From: Dromiciops gliroides
Taxonomy: Eukaryota > Chordata > Mammalia > Microbiotheria > Microbiotheriidae
DNA: 64,000 bases
Reading direction: 5' to 3'
Assembly (NCBI RefSeq): GCF_019393635.1
Contig: NC_057863.1
Coordinates: forward strand, 642,231,306-642,295,305
The position numbers and the translations under genes are program-made. Below the pieces are notes generated by a model, which made no database searches, was not told where the DNA came from, and saw only the letters and a list, made by a program, of their open reading frames with translations. Of this stretch, positions 21,156-32,017 are shown piece by piece; the stretch's first letter is position 1; every line of letters starts with the position of its first letter.

Positions 21156-22299
21156 TGATGATGACATTTCTGTTCTTTGTGGTCAGGGAAAGCAAGTCTG
21201 AAATGGAGCATCTGCTATGACTAAGCCCCTAATTAGACAGGCCATCTGTGGGCAATTTAAAGATGGTTCTCAGATCCTAAGCCCCACCCCTATCACCTGA
21301 CCTCATAAATAACCAACCTAGAGCACCATTAAGTAGGTTACTGGGGTGCTTCGTCTGAGGGCTTCGTGATCCTTGGCCTAATTTCCTGGACGAGATTGCA
21401 ATTTGGATATGAGAAATGTTCTCATTTCCTGTGACTAGAGGAAAAAATAGACAAGTAAAAGATAGTAATTAACCACAAGAGTTGAGGAGAGGGAGAGAAA
21501 ATAGAGACATAAACAGACCAAATAAGAGAGGAGGAATCCTGAGATAAAGTGACAGGGTCTCTAAAATGCAATTGGCCTAGAAACAAGGCCCACAGTTTCT
21601 GTGCAACCACGGTTTGGTGAGTCTCGTCTGTGTGGCTGCATGGGGATTTCTGAGAATGGGACGAAACCCCATCTTGATAGGGAAGTGACCCAGGCAGTGC
21701 TGCCCAGCCCAGGTTGTTTCTATTTCTTCCCTGTCGGTTCTCAGGAAGCTTCCCTTCCTGTTATCCATTAACTAGACTCATGTCTGGTTACCCAGCTGTC
21801 TTCCCAGCACCATAGCCTTTAAGCTCATGTGTTTTCATCTTTACAGGGCCTCTGCTCACCGGTCATAGTTATCTACCTGATGAAGCTGCTTAGTGTAAGG
21901 GAGGTCCATGTGTGTGTATATGTTTTATTTAATATTCATATCAACCTGTGAAGCAGGCAAGGCCTGGAGAGAGCATGGTGCAATGGAAAGAAACTAGTCA
22001 GAAAAAAAATGGCTTTTATTCTCACCTTCACATCTATTAAGGCTGCTCCTAGAACCGGGAGGCCTGGGACCTCAGGCAAAGGCCTACAACTGACCCAGGG
22101 CCCCATGGACTAGACAGAAGAAGCAATGCCTCGGGCAGTGGCCCTGACACCAGGCAGAGGGCACGTTGTGCATGTGGAATGTCTCCTGGAGGCTCCTCAT
22201 CAGTCTGTGTCCTTGTACTGTGCACTCATGGGAAACACTGCATGAACATTATGATCCTTCATCACCACTTGGCAGAGGGTCCCACTTCTCTGTAGCCAT
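21156..22299. other. Intergenic, no feature recognised
   Basis: No splice-bounded exon or named repeat seen; the short frames lack family resemblance. Confidence 0.4.
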
Positions 22300-22900
22300 G
22301 GCCAGCAAATTTGCACCTTCTACTCCCAATGAACCCGTCACTGCTTCTATCCTCCCTTTCCCTGTACATCTTGCCCTCTTCCTATGCAATCATATAATTC
22401 TTTGACTCCTTCCTTCCTAGTTGCCCAACTGGGTGTATGTACTCTAAGGCTCTCTTATTTTCTCATTATGCTGTTTTACTTGGTGACTTCAGCTTCCATA
22501 AGTTTCATATCTCTGTATAGATGACTCTCAGAACTTTGTGTCTAGCACTCACTCTCCTCCAAGCTCCAGAGTCACATCACCAACTGCCTATTGGGTACCT
22601 CAAAGTGGATGGCCCATAGACAGCTTAAATTCAACCTGTCTAAAACAGAATTCATGATCTTTCTCCTGAAAGCTGCCCTCTTCCAAACTTCCCTGCTGCT
22701 AGCCTGCCAGCCCCCAGACTTACAACCTCATTGGCCTCCTCTCTTCCTCACTCTCATGATATGTATCCAATCAGCCGACGGATCTTCTTGTTTTTATCTC
22801 CACATTCAGTGTCTTGTCTCCACTAACACCACAACCACCCCTGGTTCAAGCCCAGGTCTTCCTGCCTTCAGACTCAGGTTCCAGCCACTGTGGTAGGGGG
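22300..22900 (+). repeat. LINE-2 fragment
   Basis: A frame reads QLKFNLSKTEFMIFLLKAA, the L2 ORF2 C-terminal motif. CTTGGTGACTTCAGCTTCCA upstream also fits L2. Confidence 0.6.
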
Positions 22901-23094
22901 AGCCACTAAACCCTTGGGGTGATCCCTGCAGACTGCATATTGGCTTAGAAAACCACACATTGAGATCATCTCTGTTTTATTATGTTTTATTTGATCAATA
23001 GTTCCCAATCACATTGTAATCTGGTTCAGACCACACTCAGGAGTGTCATGGGCCACATGTGGCCTGGGGACCATGTGTTTGACATCTCTGCACT

Positions 23095-23335
23095 TGGCTA
23101 TTCCAGTAGTAGAGAGAGTAGAGCTTTGGGCCTGGAATTAGGAAGGCCTGAGTTCAAATCCTGCCTTAGACACTTCCTAGCTGTGTGTCCCCGGACAAGT
23201 TGCCTCCCCTCTGCCTCAGTTCTCATCTGTGAAATGGGCATCATAGCAGTAACTATATCTCAGAGCTGTGAGGATCCATTGTGATAATCTTCATAAAGCT
23301 CCTAGCGGTGCCAGTCACAGAGTCAGTACTTGATA
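23095..23335 (+). repeat. CORE-SINE (MIR/MAR1-like)
   Basis: GGCCTGAGTTCAAATCCTGC, ACTTCCTAGCTGTGTG, CTCATCTGTGAAATGGGCAT and a MIR-like tail. Confidence 0.7.
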
Positions 23336-23339
23336 AATG

Positions 23340-23525
23340 CTCTTTCCTTCTTTCCCCTTATTTTCCCTTGGAGTCGTCCTTGACTCTTCCCTCTCCTTTA
23401 CCCTCCACAGCCAATCATTTGCCAAGCCTTGCAAATTCTACCTCCCTGAGATCTCCAAAGGCAGATGACCCCTTCTCTACCCTTACACAGACACCCACCT
23501 AGGTCAGGCCCGCATCATTTCTCAT
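23340..23525 (+). repeat. LINE-2 fragment, left part
   Basis: GGAGTCGTCCTTGACTCTTC and GTCAGGCCCGCATCATTTCT match the L2 ORF2 end. The same element resumes at 24363, after an 840-bp insertion. Confidence 0.6.
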
Positions 23526-24362
23526 CAGCCTAACAAGAGTGGGCCCACATGTGTAATGAGGCCTGTCCTTGTACGGCTCAAGGAAGACAGGGCAAACTTG
23601 TCTAGCTTCTTCTCCCCTTGACATTCTCCAGAGGAGACTCCTTCCTGCCAGGAAAGGAGTAGGAAGGTGGAGCAGATGCCACCTTGCACTCCTCGATAGA
23701 AGTAGATCTGTCTGCTCCCTCTCAATATGGTCTATCCAGAGGTCTATTATTGAGTTCCATCTAACTGCTGATCATTTTGTCATCATTACTGGGGGGTTAT
23801 GGGGGACCCCAAGGTCTATGTCCAAGACTTGACCCATGATATCTGACCTTGATCCTACCATATACCAAGTCCACAATGAACACATAAAGGAAATAGAAAA
23901 GAAAACTCATTTATCCAGATCAGTAGCAAAATAAAATCAGAGAAGGCATAAGTAGGAGAACATATAACAGACAACACAGAGTAAAGGAGCCCTCTCATTG
24001 GGAGTGGGATAGCCAAGCTTAACCAATAGATATTGTTCTTGACCTCATCCAAGGGGAAACTCACAGGTGTCTGTAGTGTAGCAGGTGGCTGGGGCTAGGG
24101 GGGCCATGGAGATGCTGATTGGCCTTTTCCATCTTCTCTCTTAAAGCTGGAAGCCAGAAGCCCCTGAAGTGACTGGATGCTTGAAGAGTCTGGAAGAGAC
24201 TTGAGGAAGGCTGGAACTCTCCCACTCTCACCAACCCCCCCCCCAACCCCGCCCAGGGCCAGGCCTTTATTTCTGCCAGTGAAGGAGAGTCCCATGTCAA
24301 TGGGCTTCGGGACCCATAGTAGCCTATAATTGGTTTTCCTGATCCTACTATTTCCCCTGTCC
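23526..24362. repeat. 840-bp insertion in an L2, unassigned (LTR possible)
   Basis: L2 text stops at CTCATCAGCC and resumes with CACACAGCTGCCGAAATCAT. The intervening DNA has a minus-strand AATAAA near 24268 and no recognisable coding region. Ends and duplication are not clear, so an LTR-type fossil is only one possibility. Confidence 0.4.
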
Positions 24363-24720
24363 AAACCACACAGCTGCCGAAATCATCTTCCTAAGACATA
24401 GGTCTGACCTTGTCTCTCCTGTTGGCTCCCCATTACCTCTCAGACTGGGGACCCTAATCTTTTTTTTGAGTCATTAACCCCTTGACCTACAGACCCCTTC
24501 TGTTTTAAAAATACATAGGAAGGAAACCAATTCTATTGAAATAAAGATGTAATTTTTTTTTCATCCAAGTCACTTACTACTTGAAATCTATCCATGGTCC
24601 CTTTGGGGGTCTAAGAGACCCAGTTTAGGATAAAACACAAACTCAAGTAGGCATTTGAAACTCTCTATGACCTGGCTGCCACTTTCATTTTCAGTCCTCC
24701 TGAACACCCCCCTCAGTTAG
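24363..24720 (+). repeat. LINE-2 fragment, right part, holding a MITE
   Basis: CACACAGCTGCCGAAATCAT with CTTCCTAAGACATAGGTCTG before the MITE, and AGGATAAAACACAAACTCAA with CTATGACCTGGCTGCC after it, are consecutive L2 phrases. Confidence 0.65.
24443..24635. mobile_element. Short hAT-like MITE (copy 2) in the L2
   Basis: Begins GGGGACCCTAATC and ends GAGACCCAGTTTAGG. The interior contains CTACAGACCCCTTCTGTTTT and AAACCAATTCTATTGAAATA, typical of a widespread non-autonomous DNA transposon. The L2 resumes directly after it. Confidence 0.5.
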
Positions 24721-24800
24721 AGGAGAGCTCTTTCCCCCACCACAAAAGAAATCCTTAAGACACAAACAACTCATAAGCACGCATGAACAAATTCTTAAAA

Positions 24801-24974
24801 CATAAAACAATAGGGGGCAACTAGGTGGCACAGTGGATAGAGCACCGGCCCTGGATTCAGGAGGACCTGAGTTCAAATCCGGCCTCAGACACAACACTTA
24901 CTAGCTGTGTGACCCTGGGCAAGTCACTTAACCCTCATTGCCCTGTTTAAAAAAACAACAACCATAAAACAATA
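24801..24974 (+). repeat. Short tRNA-SINE with 12-bp TSD
   Basis: Element 24813-24962; CATAAAACAATA on both sides. Confidence 0.92.
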
Positions 24975-25139
24975 ACTCATCACCATAATTACTGTCTCCC
25001 TGAAGAGTGAAGACAGTGTGGGATCACTGAACGGATGGTTCCATTTTACCTCTCTCCGGTGCCATCTCTGCTGCTTGCAGGTCTGGATTTCCTAATCATC
25101 GGGGCATGGCTTTCAATCAGTCGATCGATCATAACAATC

Positions 25140-25620
25140 ACTAACCGTCTACTATGTGCCAGGCACTGTGCCAAGCACTGGCTTGGCCTTTCTTAATCCT
25201 TTTGGTAGCAACATCATCCTAAGGGTGGCACATCTCCTCCCAGAAGCCTGTCCAGCCTTGTTGCTGTACTACTATCCTTCACAAATCCTTTGTGTGAGCC
25301 ACACTGTGCTAATAGCACTCACACAAATGGACACCCTGGCTCCTGCTTGCAGGACATCACATCACACATTCCATGCCTGGAATGCACTCCCTCTTTTTCT
25401 TCAGCCCTCAGAAACTCAATTCAGGTGCTACTTCCTCCAGGAAACCTTTCCTGATCCTCCCAGTTGTTAGTGATTTCCCTTCTAAATTTTCCCCTTACTA
25501 CACTTGTTGGTGTTGTACCCCCACATTAATGCCTTGAGGCAAGGAATTTTTCTTCCTCCTCTCCCTCACCTAGGGTATTGAGGTGCTTAATAAATATTTG
25601 TTAAATTGAATTATGAATAT
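25140..25620 (+). repeat. LINE-2 3' end
   Basis: CATTCCATGCCTGGAATGCA, CAATTCAGGTGCTACTTCCT, CAGGAAACCTTTCCTGATCC and GCTTAATAAATATTTGTT in L2 order. Confidence 0.75.
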
Positions 25621-26514
25621 ACAGGGAGAGGTCCTATTTGGAATTTAGCAGATTGAAAAAAGATCATATGCAGGAAACTGAATGGCACGCTTAAAACAAA
25701 GATCAGTGTTTCCTGGTTAAAATAATTTTCAGAATCATATTTTATTCAGAAAATCCATACTGCATTTAATTGCTTATCCTGCAAAACATCTAGCTCTTAT
25801 TTTCTATCAGCCACATCTGTGCACAAAATTGCAAAGTTGGTGAGATTTGTTTCAGAACATCCTCCTACCTTTCTTGTTTCTTTGAAAACATGATTTCTTG
25901 CTCCTTTGTTTTTCCATCTTGTACACTTCCCATAGCCTTCTTATTTCCCCCATCAGAGAGCCATCCTTTATTACCTGTTCAACAAAGCTAACCAGCAGCA
26001 CAGAGGTGCAATATTATATGTAATGTTTCATGTTCCTAGTCCCTCACTTCTTCAAAGAAGGGGGTTGAGGGAAAGATGGATCCTCATATCTCTTCTTTGG
26101 GGCCAAGCTTAGTCATTTTCATTACACAGCATTCAGTTTCAACTTTCTGTTGTTCTTTCCATTTACTATCTTCTTGTAGTCACCCTGTCTGTTGTTTTCC
26201 TGATTCTACTAATTTTATTTTGCGTCAGTACTTCTATATCTTCCCGTGCTTTACTGTTTTCATCATATTTGCTTCTTCCCCTGTAGTAATATTCCACCGT
26301 ATTCTCTAACTAAAATGTTAATAAGGGAATCTGGTTATTCAAATTATAGATGTGAAAACAGGTTGTCTTAAGGCTACACAGGAAGCTCACCTTAGTTATG
26401 TGGGGGAAAATAATTTCTTCTCCTTAGTAGCTTTGTTAGGTTAGGGAAATGGGGCAGCTGGAACTTTTTGTGGTAACAAAGAACTGGAAAGAAAGCAAGG
26501 GCCCATTGATGGGA
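25621..26514. other. AT-rich intergenic, nothing recognised
   Basis: No exon or clear repeat signature. Confidence 0.4.
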
Positions 26515-26790
26515 TTACAGGCAGTTAGATGGTGCAGTGGATAGAGGCCTGACCTGGAGTCAGAAAGACCTGAATTAAAATCCAGGCTCAGATACTTGCT
26601 AGCTGTGTGACCTTGGGCAAGTCACTTCCCATCTGTCTGCCTCAGTTTTCTCACCTGTAAAATGGAGGTCATGATAACACCTCCCTGCCAGGATTGTTGT
26701 GAAGAACAGATGAGATAATATCTGTACAGTGCTTTGAAAACCTTAAGGCACTATAGGAATGCTAACTATTACTATTATTGAGAAGGCTAC
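26515..26790 (+). repeat. CORE-SINE (Ther1/MIR3-like), near full length
   Basis: GGCAGTTAGATGGTGCAGTG head, GTGACCTTGGGCAAGTCACT, CACCTGTAAAATGGAGGTCA, and an L2-like tail ending ACTATTACTATTATTG. Confidence 0.8.
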
Positions 26791-26938
26791 AAAATTGTGG
26801 CATATGAATGTAACCAAACGCTAAAATAAGAAGAAGACAAATTTAGAGAAACTTGGGAAAGATTTGTATGAATGGGTGGCTAAGGAAGCAGAAACAGAAG
26901 AATAATTAATACTATGACTCTAATGTAAGTCAAAACAA

Positions 26939-27118
26939 CATTGCAGGGCAGCGAGATAGCGTGGTGGATAAAGCACCAGCCCTGGATTCAGGAGGACCTG
27001 AGTTCAAATCTGGCCTCAGACACTTGACACTTACTAGCTGTGTGACCCTGGGCAAGTCACTTAATCCTCATTGCCCCACAAAACCAAAACAAACAAAAAA
27101 ACCAAAAAAGCCATTGCA
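26939..27118 (+). repeat. Short tRNA-SINE
   Basis: Element 26946-27111; CATTGCA flanks both sides. Confidence 0.85.
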
Positions 27119-27540
27119 AGACATCGGAGCTCTTACCAGTACAATGAATCCATGTGACTTCAGAGGACTGATGGGGAAACTTCCTTCCTCTAGGAAGAGG
27201 GGGTGCACTCTGAAGTGCAGAATGAGACATGCCATCACAGGCTTACCAATGTGTTGATTTGCTTTGTTTAACAGCACTTTGTTGGAAGAAACACCACCCC
27301 TCCCAAAAAAAAAAAAGGAAAAAAAAAGACCCAGATGGGGCTGGCAGGTGGGTTAAAAGTATCAGTAAGGAAAAGAAAATGGAGCGGCTGAATGACACTT
27401 AAAATATCCATGTGCTGCTGAATCTGAAAATACCACAATTGAAATTGGGGTTTCTCATAAGAGCAAGAGGCTGGCTGGCCTTTTAAATGGAGGAAATGAC
27501 CCATTTCTATTCCAAGTAAATATTCCAAATGAATTCTATT
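27119..27540. other. Intergenic, nothing recognised
   Basis: Contains an A-rich run at 27304-27328. No other feature. Confidence 0.4.
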
Positions 27541-27541
27541 T

Positions 27542-27721
27542 CAGAATGATTGGGGGCAGCTAGGTGGTGCAGTGGATAAACCACGGGTCCTGGATTCAGG
27601 AGGACCTGAGTTCAAATCCGGCCTCAGACACTTGATACTTACTAACTGTGTGACCCTGGGCAAGTCACATAACCCTCATTGCCTCACAAAACAAACAAAC
27701 AAACACAAAAACAGAGTGATT
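27542..27721 (+). repeat. Short tRNA-SINE
   Basis: Element 27552-27711; flanks CAGAATGATT and CAGAGTGATT. Confidence 0.85.
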
Positions 27722-27739
27722 ACAGGATTCACATAATCT

Positions 27740-28440
27740 CTGAATTTCAGAGTCAGAGGGGACTTCAGTGGCTCCCAGAAGGAATCCCCACCATAGCATG
27801 CCCAACAACCTGAAGCCTTCAGCTTCTGTCAAAAGATCCTCAGTGAGGGGGAAGCCACCAACCACAGCCCAAAGACAACCCATTCCATTTTCAGACGGTT
27901 CAGGTGCATAGATGCCTAGATCTTGAGCTGGAGGTACCTCAGAAGGCATCTAGACCAACCCTTTCATTTTATAGAGGTGGAAACTGAGGCCCCAGGAAGA
28001 AATGCTTGGTCCAAACTCTTAGACAGGAAGTATCTGAGGCATGGTTGGAACCCAGATCCTCTGGCATGCCAGTACTCTTTCCACTGGACTGAATTGCTTG
28101 AAGGTTTTTTCATGCATCAAGCCTAAATTTGCTTCTTTGCCAATTCCACTCATTTCTCCCACTTGTATGCCCTGAGGCCAAACAGAAACATCTAGTCCTT
28201 CCTCCACATGACAGGTTAAACATCACTAGTTCTTTCAGCCAATCCCCATATGGCATGGATGAAGGCTCTTTGCTATTCTGGTTGGCCTCTTGTGGATACT
28301 CCACTCATTTGGCATCTAGAACTGAATGGAACACTTCCAACGTGGCATGACCAGGGACAAGCACAGCAGAATGATTCCCCACCCACCCCCATTCCCTAAG
28401 TGCTGCCTTTTAATGCATCCTAAAATCACACCAGCTTTTT
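27740..28440 (-). repeat. CR1/L3 LINE 3' region, split by a MIR-like piece
   Basis: The plus strand shows antisense CR1/L3 phrases in order: CAGAGTCAGAGGGGACTTCA, CCTCAGTGAGGGGGAAGCCA, CATGCATCAAGCCTAAATTT, CCACATGACAGGTTAAACAT, TGGCATGGATGAAGGCTCTT, CTAGAACTGAATGGAACACT. About 27915-28095 is a minus-strand MIR-like block (CATTTTATAGAGGTGGAAAC). Confidence 0.7.
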
Positions 28441-29325
28441 CTTCACTTAACTGAAGAAGTCCTCCTTGGAAGCTTCCTGGTCATGTGGAAGGAGCCCTGA
28501 GGTCTCAGCTCTCCAAGGTGCTACCAAGTTCTGAAGATGAGGATTGGCCATCAATACTTTGGGTATCACTTGTCCAAAGACCTGCCTTATTAAATTGGAA
28601 GAAATCTAGCATCAGGTTGGCTCTAAAGTGACAAACTTTTCAGCCATAACAACTCCCAGAGGCCCTAGAGGGGTTGTAGTTTGTGAGGAAGTATCTCCAT
28701 CATAGAAATCCTGGATCCCTGACATACTAAGAGTGTTTCTAAGGAAAACACCTATACTTCACATCCATGTGTCATGGTGTTGAATGGTTGTGGAGTAAGT
28801 GATCTACTCCAAGATGATGGTCTGGAGTAGGTGAGCAGTAGACTGTGTCTGATAAGGGACAGAGAGAGTGGAAAGTGCATCTTGGCTCTAGAGACAATTA
28901 GTGTAAAGGCAAAGAAAGGTGAATGTGGAGGATGCAGTCGGTCAGTGTTCTGGGAATGGAGGGTCCCTTGGGGAAGCTACAGAAGTCAGACTGGTGATAT
29001 GGAACAGGGAAGTGGATGGAGTAGTATTGAAGGTCAGGAAAAAGAGATTGGCTGTAATGTGGCTGGCACTTAGGAGCTATGTTAGGTCCTTTAGCAGTCA
29101 TTCTCTGGTATAGCCTGCCATCCTTTAGACGCTCGTCCCTTCAGTATTTTCTTCTGCCACATCTTCCCTCTCTGAGCCAAGCCTACAACCTTTCTTCATT
29201 TATCTGACTCTCCAGGGGCTATTCGTTAGGTCCTTCCTCACACTTCCATTCCATTTGTACATTTAAATGGTTTCACCTTTATGTGGTTCTCTCGCCTCTA
29301 CTTCACTTTCTGTGAAACTTTGTAA
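28441..29325. other. Intergenic, nothing recognised
   Basis: No exon or clear repeat; an L2-like scrap may lie at 29100-29260 (CTCCAGGGGCTATTCGTTAG). Confidence 0.35.
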
Positions 29326-30600
29326 TTATTATTCAGAATCACAGAATTTCAGAACTGGTATTTCAGAGATCACTCCTCCCCAAGAGCAATGAGACCCAGG
29401 ACTCTTTAGTGCTAAAGTTTCTCTGTCATGTTACCTATCAATTCAATTCAATTTAAAAAGTGTTTTGTTCATCACCTACAATGTGCCTGCCACAATGTTA
29501 GGTGCTAGGGAGACACAGACGAACAGAAAAAGTCCCTGCTCTCAAAGGACATACATTTCACCTGTGTAGACAGATGTAGACAGAAATACAAAGTCAATTC
29601 AAGTGGGCTGTTGAAAGAGAGCAGTAACACTTAGGGAGAAGGCACAGAGTTACCTTAGATGAGCCTTAAAGGGTGTCAAGGATTCCAGTCGGAGGGAGGA
29701 GAGAGCATTCTAGGCATGGGGAAGAGCCTGTGCAAAAGCACAGAAGTGGGACCTGGAATGCAAGATAACTGTCCTGTTATCCTGGAGCCTTAGTCCCCAA
29801 GGAAAACCAGAAATGTTCTTTTCTTCCTCATTAGGCAGTGTGGTGTATGGTAGAAAGAACACTGGACTCGAGGTCAAAAGGAACCTAGATTCCAGTCTTG
29901 GCTCCATACTTTCGAGCCACAGAGTAGCCTCTGCACAATGGAGCTCATAATCCCCGTGCTCCTACCTCACCGGGAGTTGTGAGGGGAGTACTCTAGAACT
30001 GGCTCTTGTGAGTTATTTCAGATCTACCGTCCCCCCAACCTCTCTTCACCTATTCCCATGGTCAGGCAGTAAGTGCCTAGCATGGATGGAGTATTCCCTG
30101 TGTGCCAAGCTGTGGTCTGGGCACTGTGGGAGCTGTAGAGGAAGAAGACACGGTTCTCACTGTTAGGAAGTCCCCAGTTTAATAGGAAAGACAAGGTACA
30201 TACTATGGAGTGGCTAAATAATATACAATATGAAAACAGAGCAACATCAGTTTGTAATGGTGTGGTTCTTTCTCCTTTAGGGAGTCTTTCTCCCCTGTCT
30301 TTTCCTGTGGTCCATCTTGCATTTGTCCTTCAACTCCTTCCTTTTGGCTCTTTCATAGCCCTGCCTATACCTGCCTACTCCCAAACCTGTGGCAGCATTG
30401 CCACTCTTCAGAGTCCAGTGCCTAAAACTTGCTCAGCTCCAGGCCCCAAGTCATGTACTAATTTGGGTCCCTTTAACACCTTACAGCAGTCTAACCTTGT
30501 GGGGAAAGCACTGGATTCGGAGTCACAAAGGCCTGAGTTAAAATCCAGCCTAAAGCTGTGTAACCCTAGGGGATTCATTGTGCCTTAGGCACCTCCCTAA
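29326..30600. repeat. Patchwork of old repeats
   Basis: Contains a CR1/L3 scrap at 29335-29375, the common tail 'GTGCCTGCCACAATGTTAGG' at 29480-29740 and again near 30100-30210, and MIR-like heads at 29830-29985 and 30490-30590. No gene seen. Confidence 0.4.
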
Positions 30601-31024
30601 AACTGTTGGAAGCCAGAGATGAGCCTCATCCACATCAGGAGGAAGTACCTGATCCAAATCTCAAAACTTTCTTGTATATTCATACTTGTGGGAAGGGGGA
30701 GAAAGGCAGAGGGTGGGATGGGAAGGGGGCCCTTTCTTGATTTAAACTCCTTTCCATTTTTTTTTTGTGTTCTTAGAGCCATGTTTATGTTTCTCTTCAA
30801 AAGGAAATTCAGTCAAGAAGTTCAAGAGAGCTGCCGAGAGATTTCTTCAAAAAGCAATACTCCTTCATGTCCCTGCCCCCCACACACACTTTTGAGTCCA
30901 TGGTTGGATCACAAAGGAAGGATTCCTGAGACTGTGACAGGATTGAATTCTTGGTGCCTCACCTCTCCATAGCAATCCAACCCTAGCTCATACAAACACC
31001 AGGTACAGGTAACGCCTGGGAGAC
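30601..31024. other. FFAR2 3' flank
   Basis: Unique sequence directly after the FFAR2 stop codon, probably its 3' UTR at least in part. No AATAAA on the minus strand was found in this interval, so the poly-A site is unplaced. Confidence 0.4.
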
Positions 31025-32017
31025 CTAGTCTGTGGTAAAGTCCGAACTTGCCACACCGTCCCCATGGCTCAAACCCATGTCCCCTGCGTCTACCTCAGCA
31101 GTTCCTCTACCGCAGCGGCCCAGAAGATAGGCCCCTTGGTTCCGAATTGCCTTCAGTCCATGTCCAACGCTCCGGCGAACAGCAGAGGAAGAGAAGTAGA
31201 AAAGGAGGGGATCCAGGCCAGCGTTGAAGGCGCTGAACATCACAGCATACTTTCGCCAGCTTGGGGTGTTGCCTTCAAAATACCCAACCACATGGGAGAT
31301 ATTGTAAGGTGCGAAGCAGAGCAGGAAATTGAGGAGAGTCACCAGTGCCAGCCCCACAGCTCTCCGCTGTCGCTGTACCCCCACCTGTGGTTGGCCAAGC
31401 ATGAGGCACACAAAGCGCCAGTAACAGAAGATGGTCACCACCATGGGCAGGCAGAAGAGGACCAGAAAGAGCTCCAGCCGGAAGGAGAGAACCGTATCCT
31501 TCTGGTAGGAAGTAAAATTGTCATAGCACACGTCCCTCTGGTTGATCGTTGTATTGTTTGACTCCTGAAACTCCACCACGATGACCACAGTGCAGTGTCC
31601 AAAGGACAGGATCCAGGCCACCACAGCAGCGGCCAGTCCATATATGGGCCGCCGGGAGAGCTTGTACTGGACCGGGAAGGCCACCCCCAGGTACCGCTCG
31701 ATGCTGATGGCGGCCAGCAGCCACGTGCTGGTGTAGATGCTACTATAGAAGCCGAAGGTGCTGAGAGCACACACCACCTTGCCCAGAAACCAATGGAAGT
31801 CTTGGGCGGCCTCAAGGATCTTGAAAGGCAGCAACAAGAGGAGGAGCAGATCTGCCAGAGTGAGGCTGAGCAGCAGGATGTGGATCGGGGCAGGGTGGGG
31901 CTGCCGGACTCTTCGGATGAAGGCACGCAGGGCCACAAGGTTGGCCGGGAGGCCGATGAGAAAGGTCAGGATGTAGAGGGAAAGGAACAAATACTTTTCT
32001 GACTTGTAATCCTCCAT
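31025..32017 (-). CDS. FFAR2: Free fatty acid receptor 2 (GPR43)
   Basis: Encodes 330 residues, the same length as human FFAR2. This class A GPCR senses short-chain fatty acids (acetate, propionate, butyrate) at the plasma membrane of leukocytes, enteroendocrine cells and adipocytes through Gi and Gq. Visible signatures: TM1 with GLPANL (22-27), TM2 LTLADLLLLLLLPFK, Cys83 and Cys164 for the TM3-ECL2 disulfide, ERY at 107-109, PYNISHVVGY in TM6, DPLLFYF in TM7, and a C-terminal SSDFTTD tail like the human SSDFTTE. The carboxylate-binding residues Arg180, His242 and Arg255 all sit at the human numbers. The CDS is uninterrupted. Four bases before the ATG a polypyrimidine tract ends in CCCCAG (minus; boundary 32021/32022), so an upstream noncoding exon is spliced here, as in other mammals. 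No defect seen. Confidence 0.97.
   Translation of the reverse strand: MEDYKSEKYLFLSLYILTFLIGLPANLVALRAFIRRVRQPHPAPIHILLLSLTLADLLLLLLLPFKILEAAQDFHWFLGKVVCALSTFGFYSSIYTSTWLLAAISIERYLGVAFPVQYKLSRRPIYGLAAAVVAWILSFGHCTVVIVVEFQESNNTTINQRDVCYDNFTSYQKDTVLSFRLELFLVLFCLPMVVTIFCYWRFVCLMLGQPQVGVQRQRRAVGLALVTLLNFLLCFAPYNISHVVGYFEGNTPSWRKYAVMFSAFNAGLDPLLFYFSSSAVRRSVGHGLKAIRNQGAYLLGRCGRGTAEVDAGDMGLSHGDGVASSDFTTD

Noticed and set aside
31064-31561. 165-codon plus-strand frame opposite FFAR2
   Set aside because: Antisense shadow of a conserved receptor CDS; no splice or promoter evidence.
31435-31938. 167-codon open frame inside FFAR2
   Set aside because: Out-of-frame shadow of FFAR2 on the same strand.
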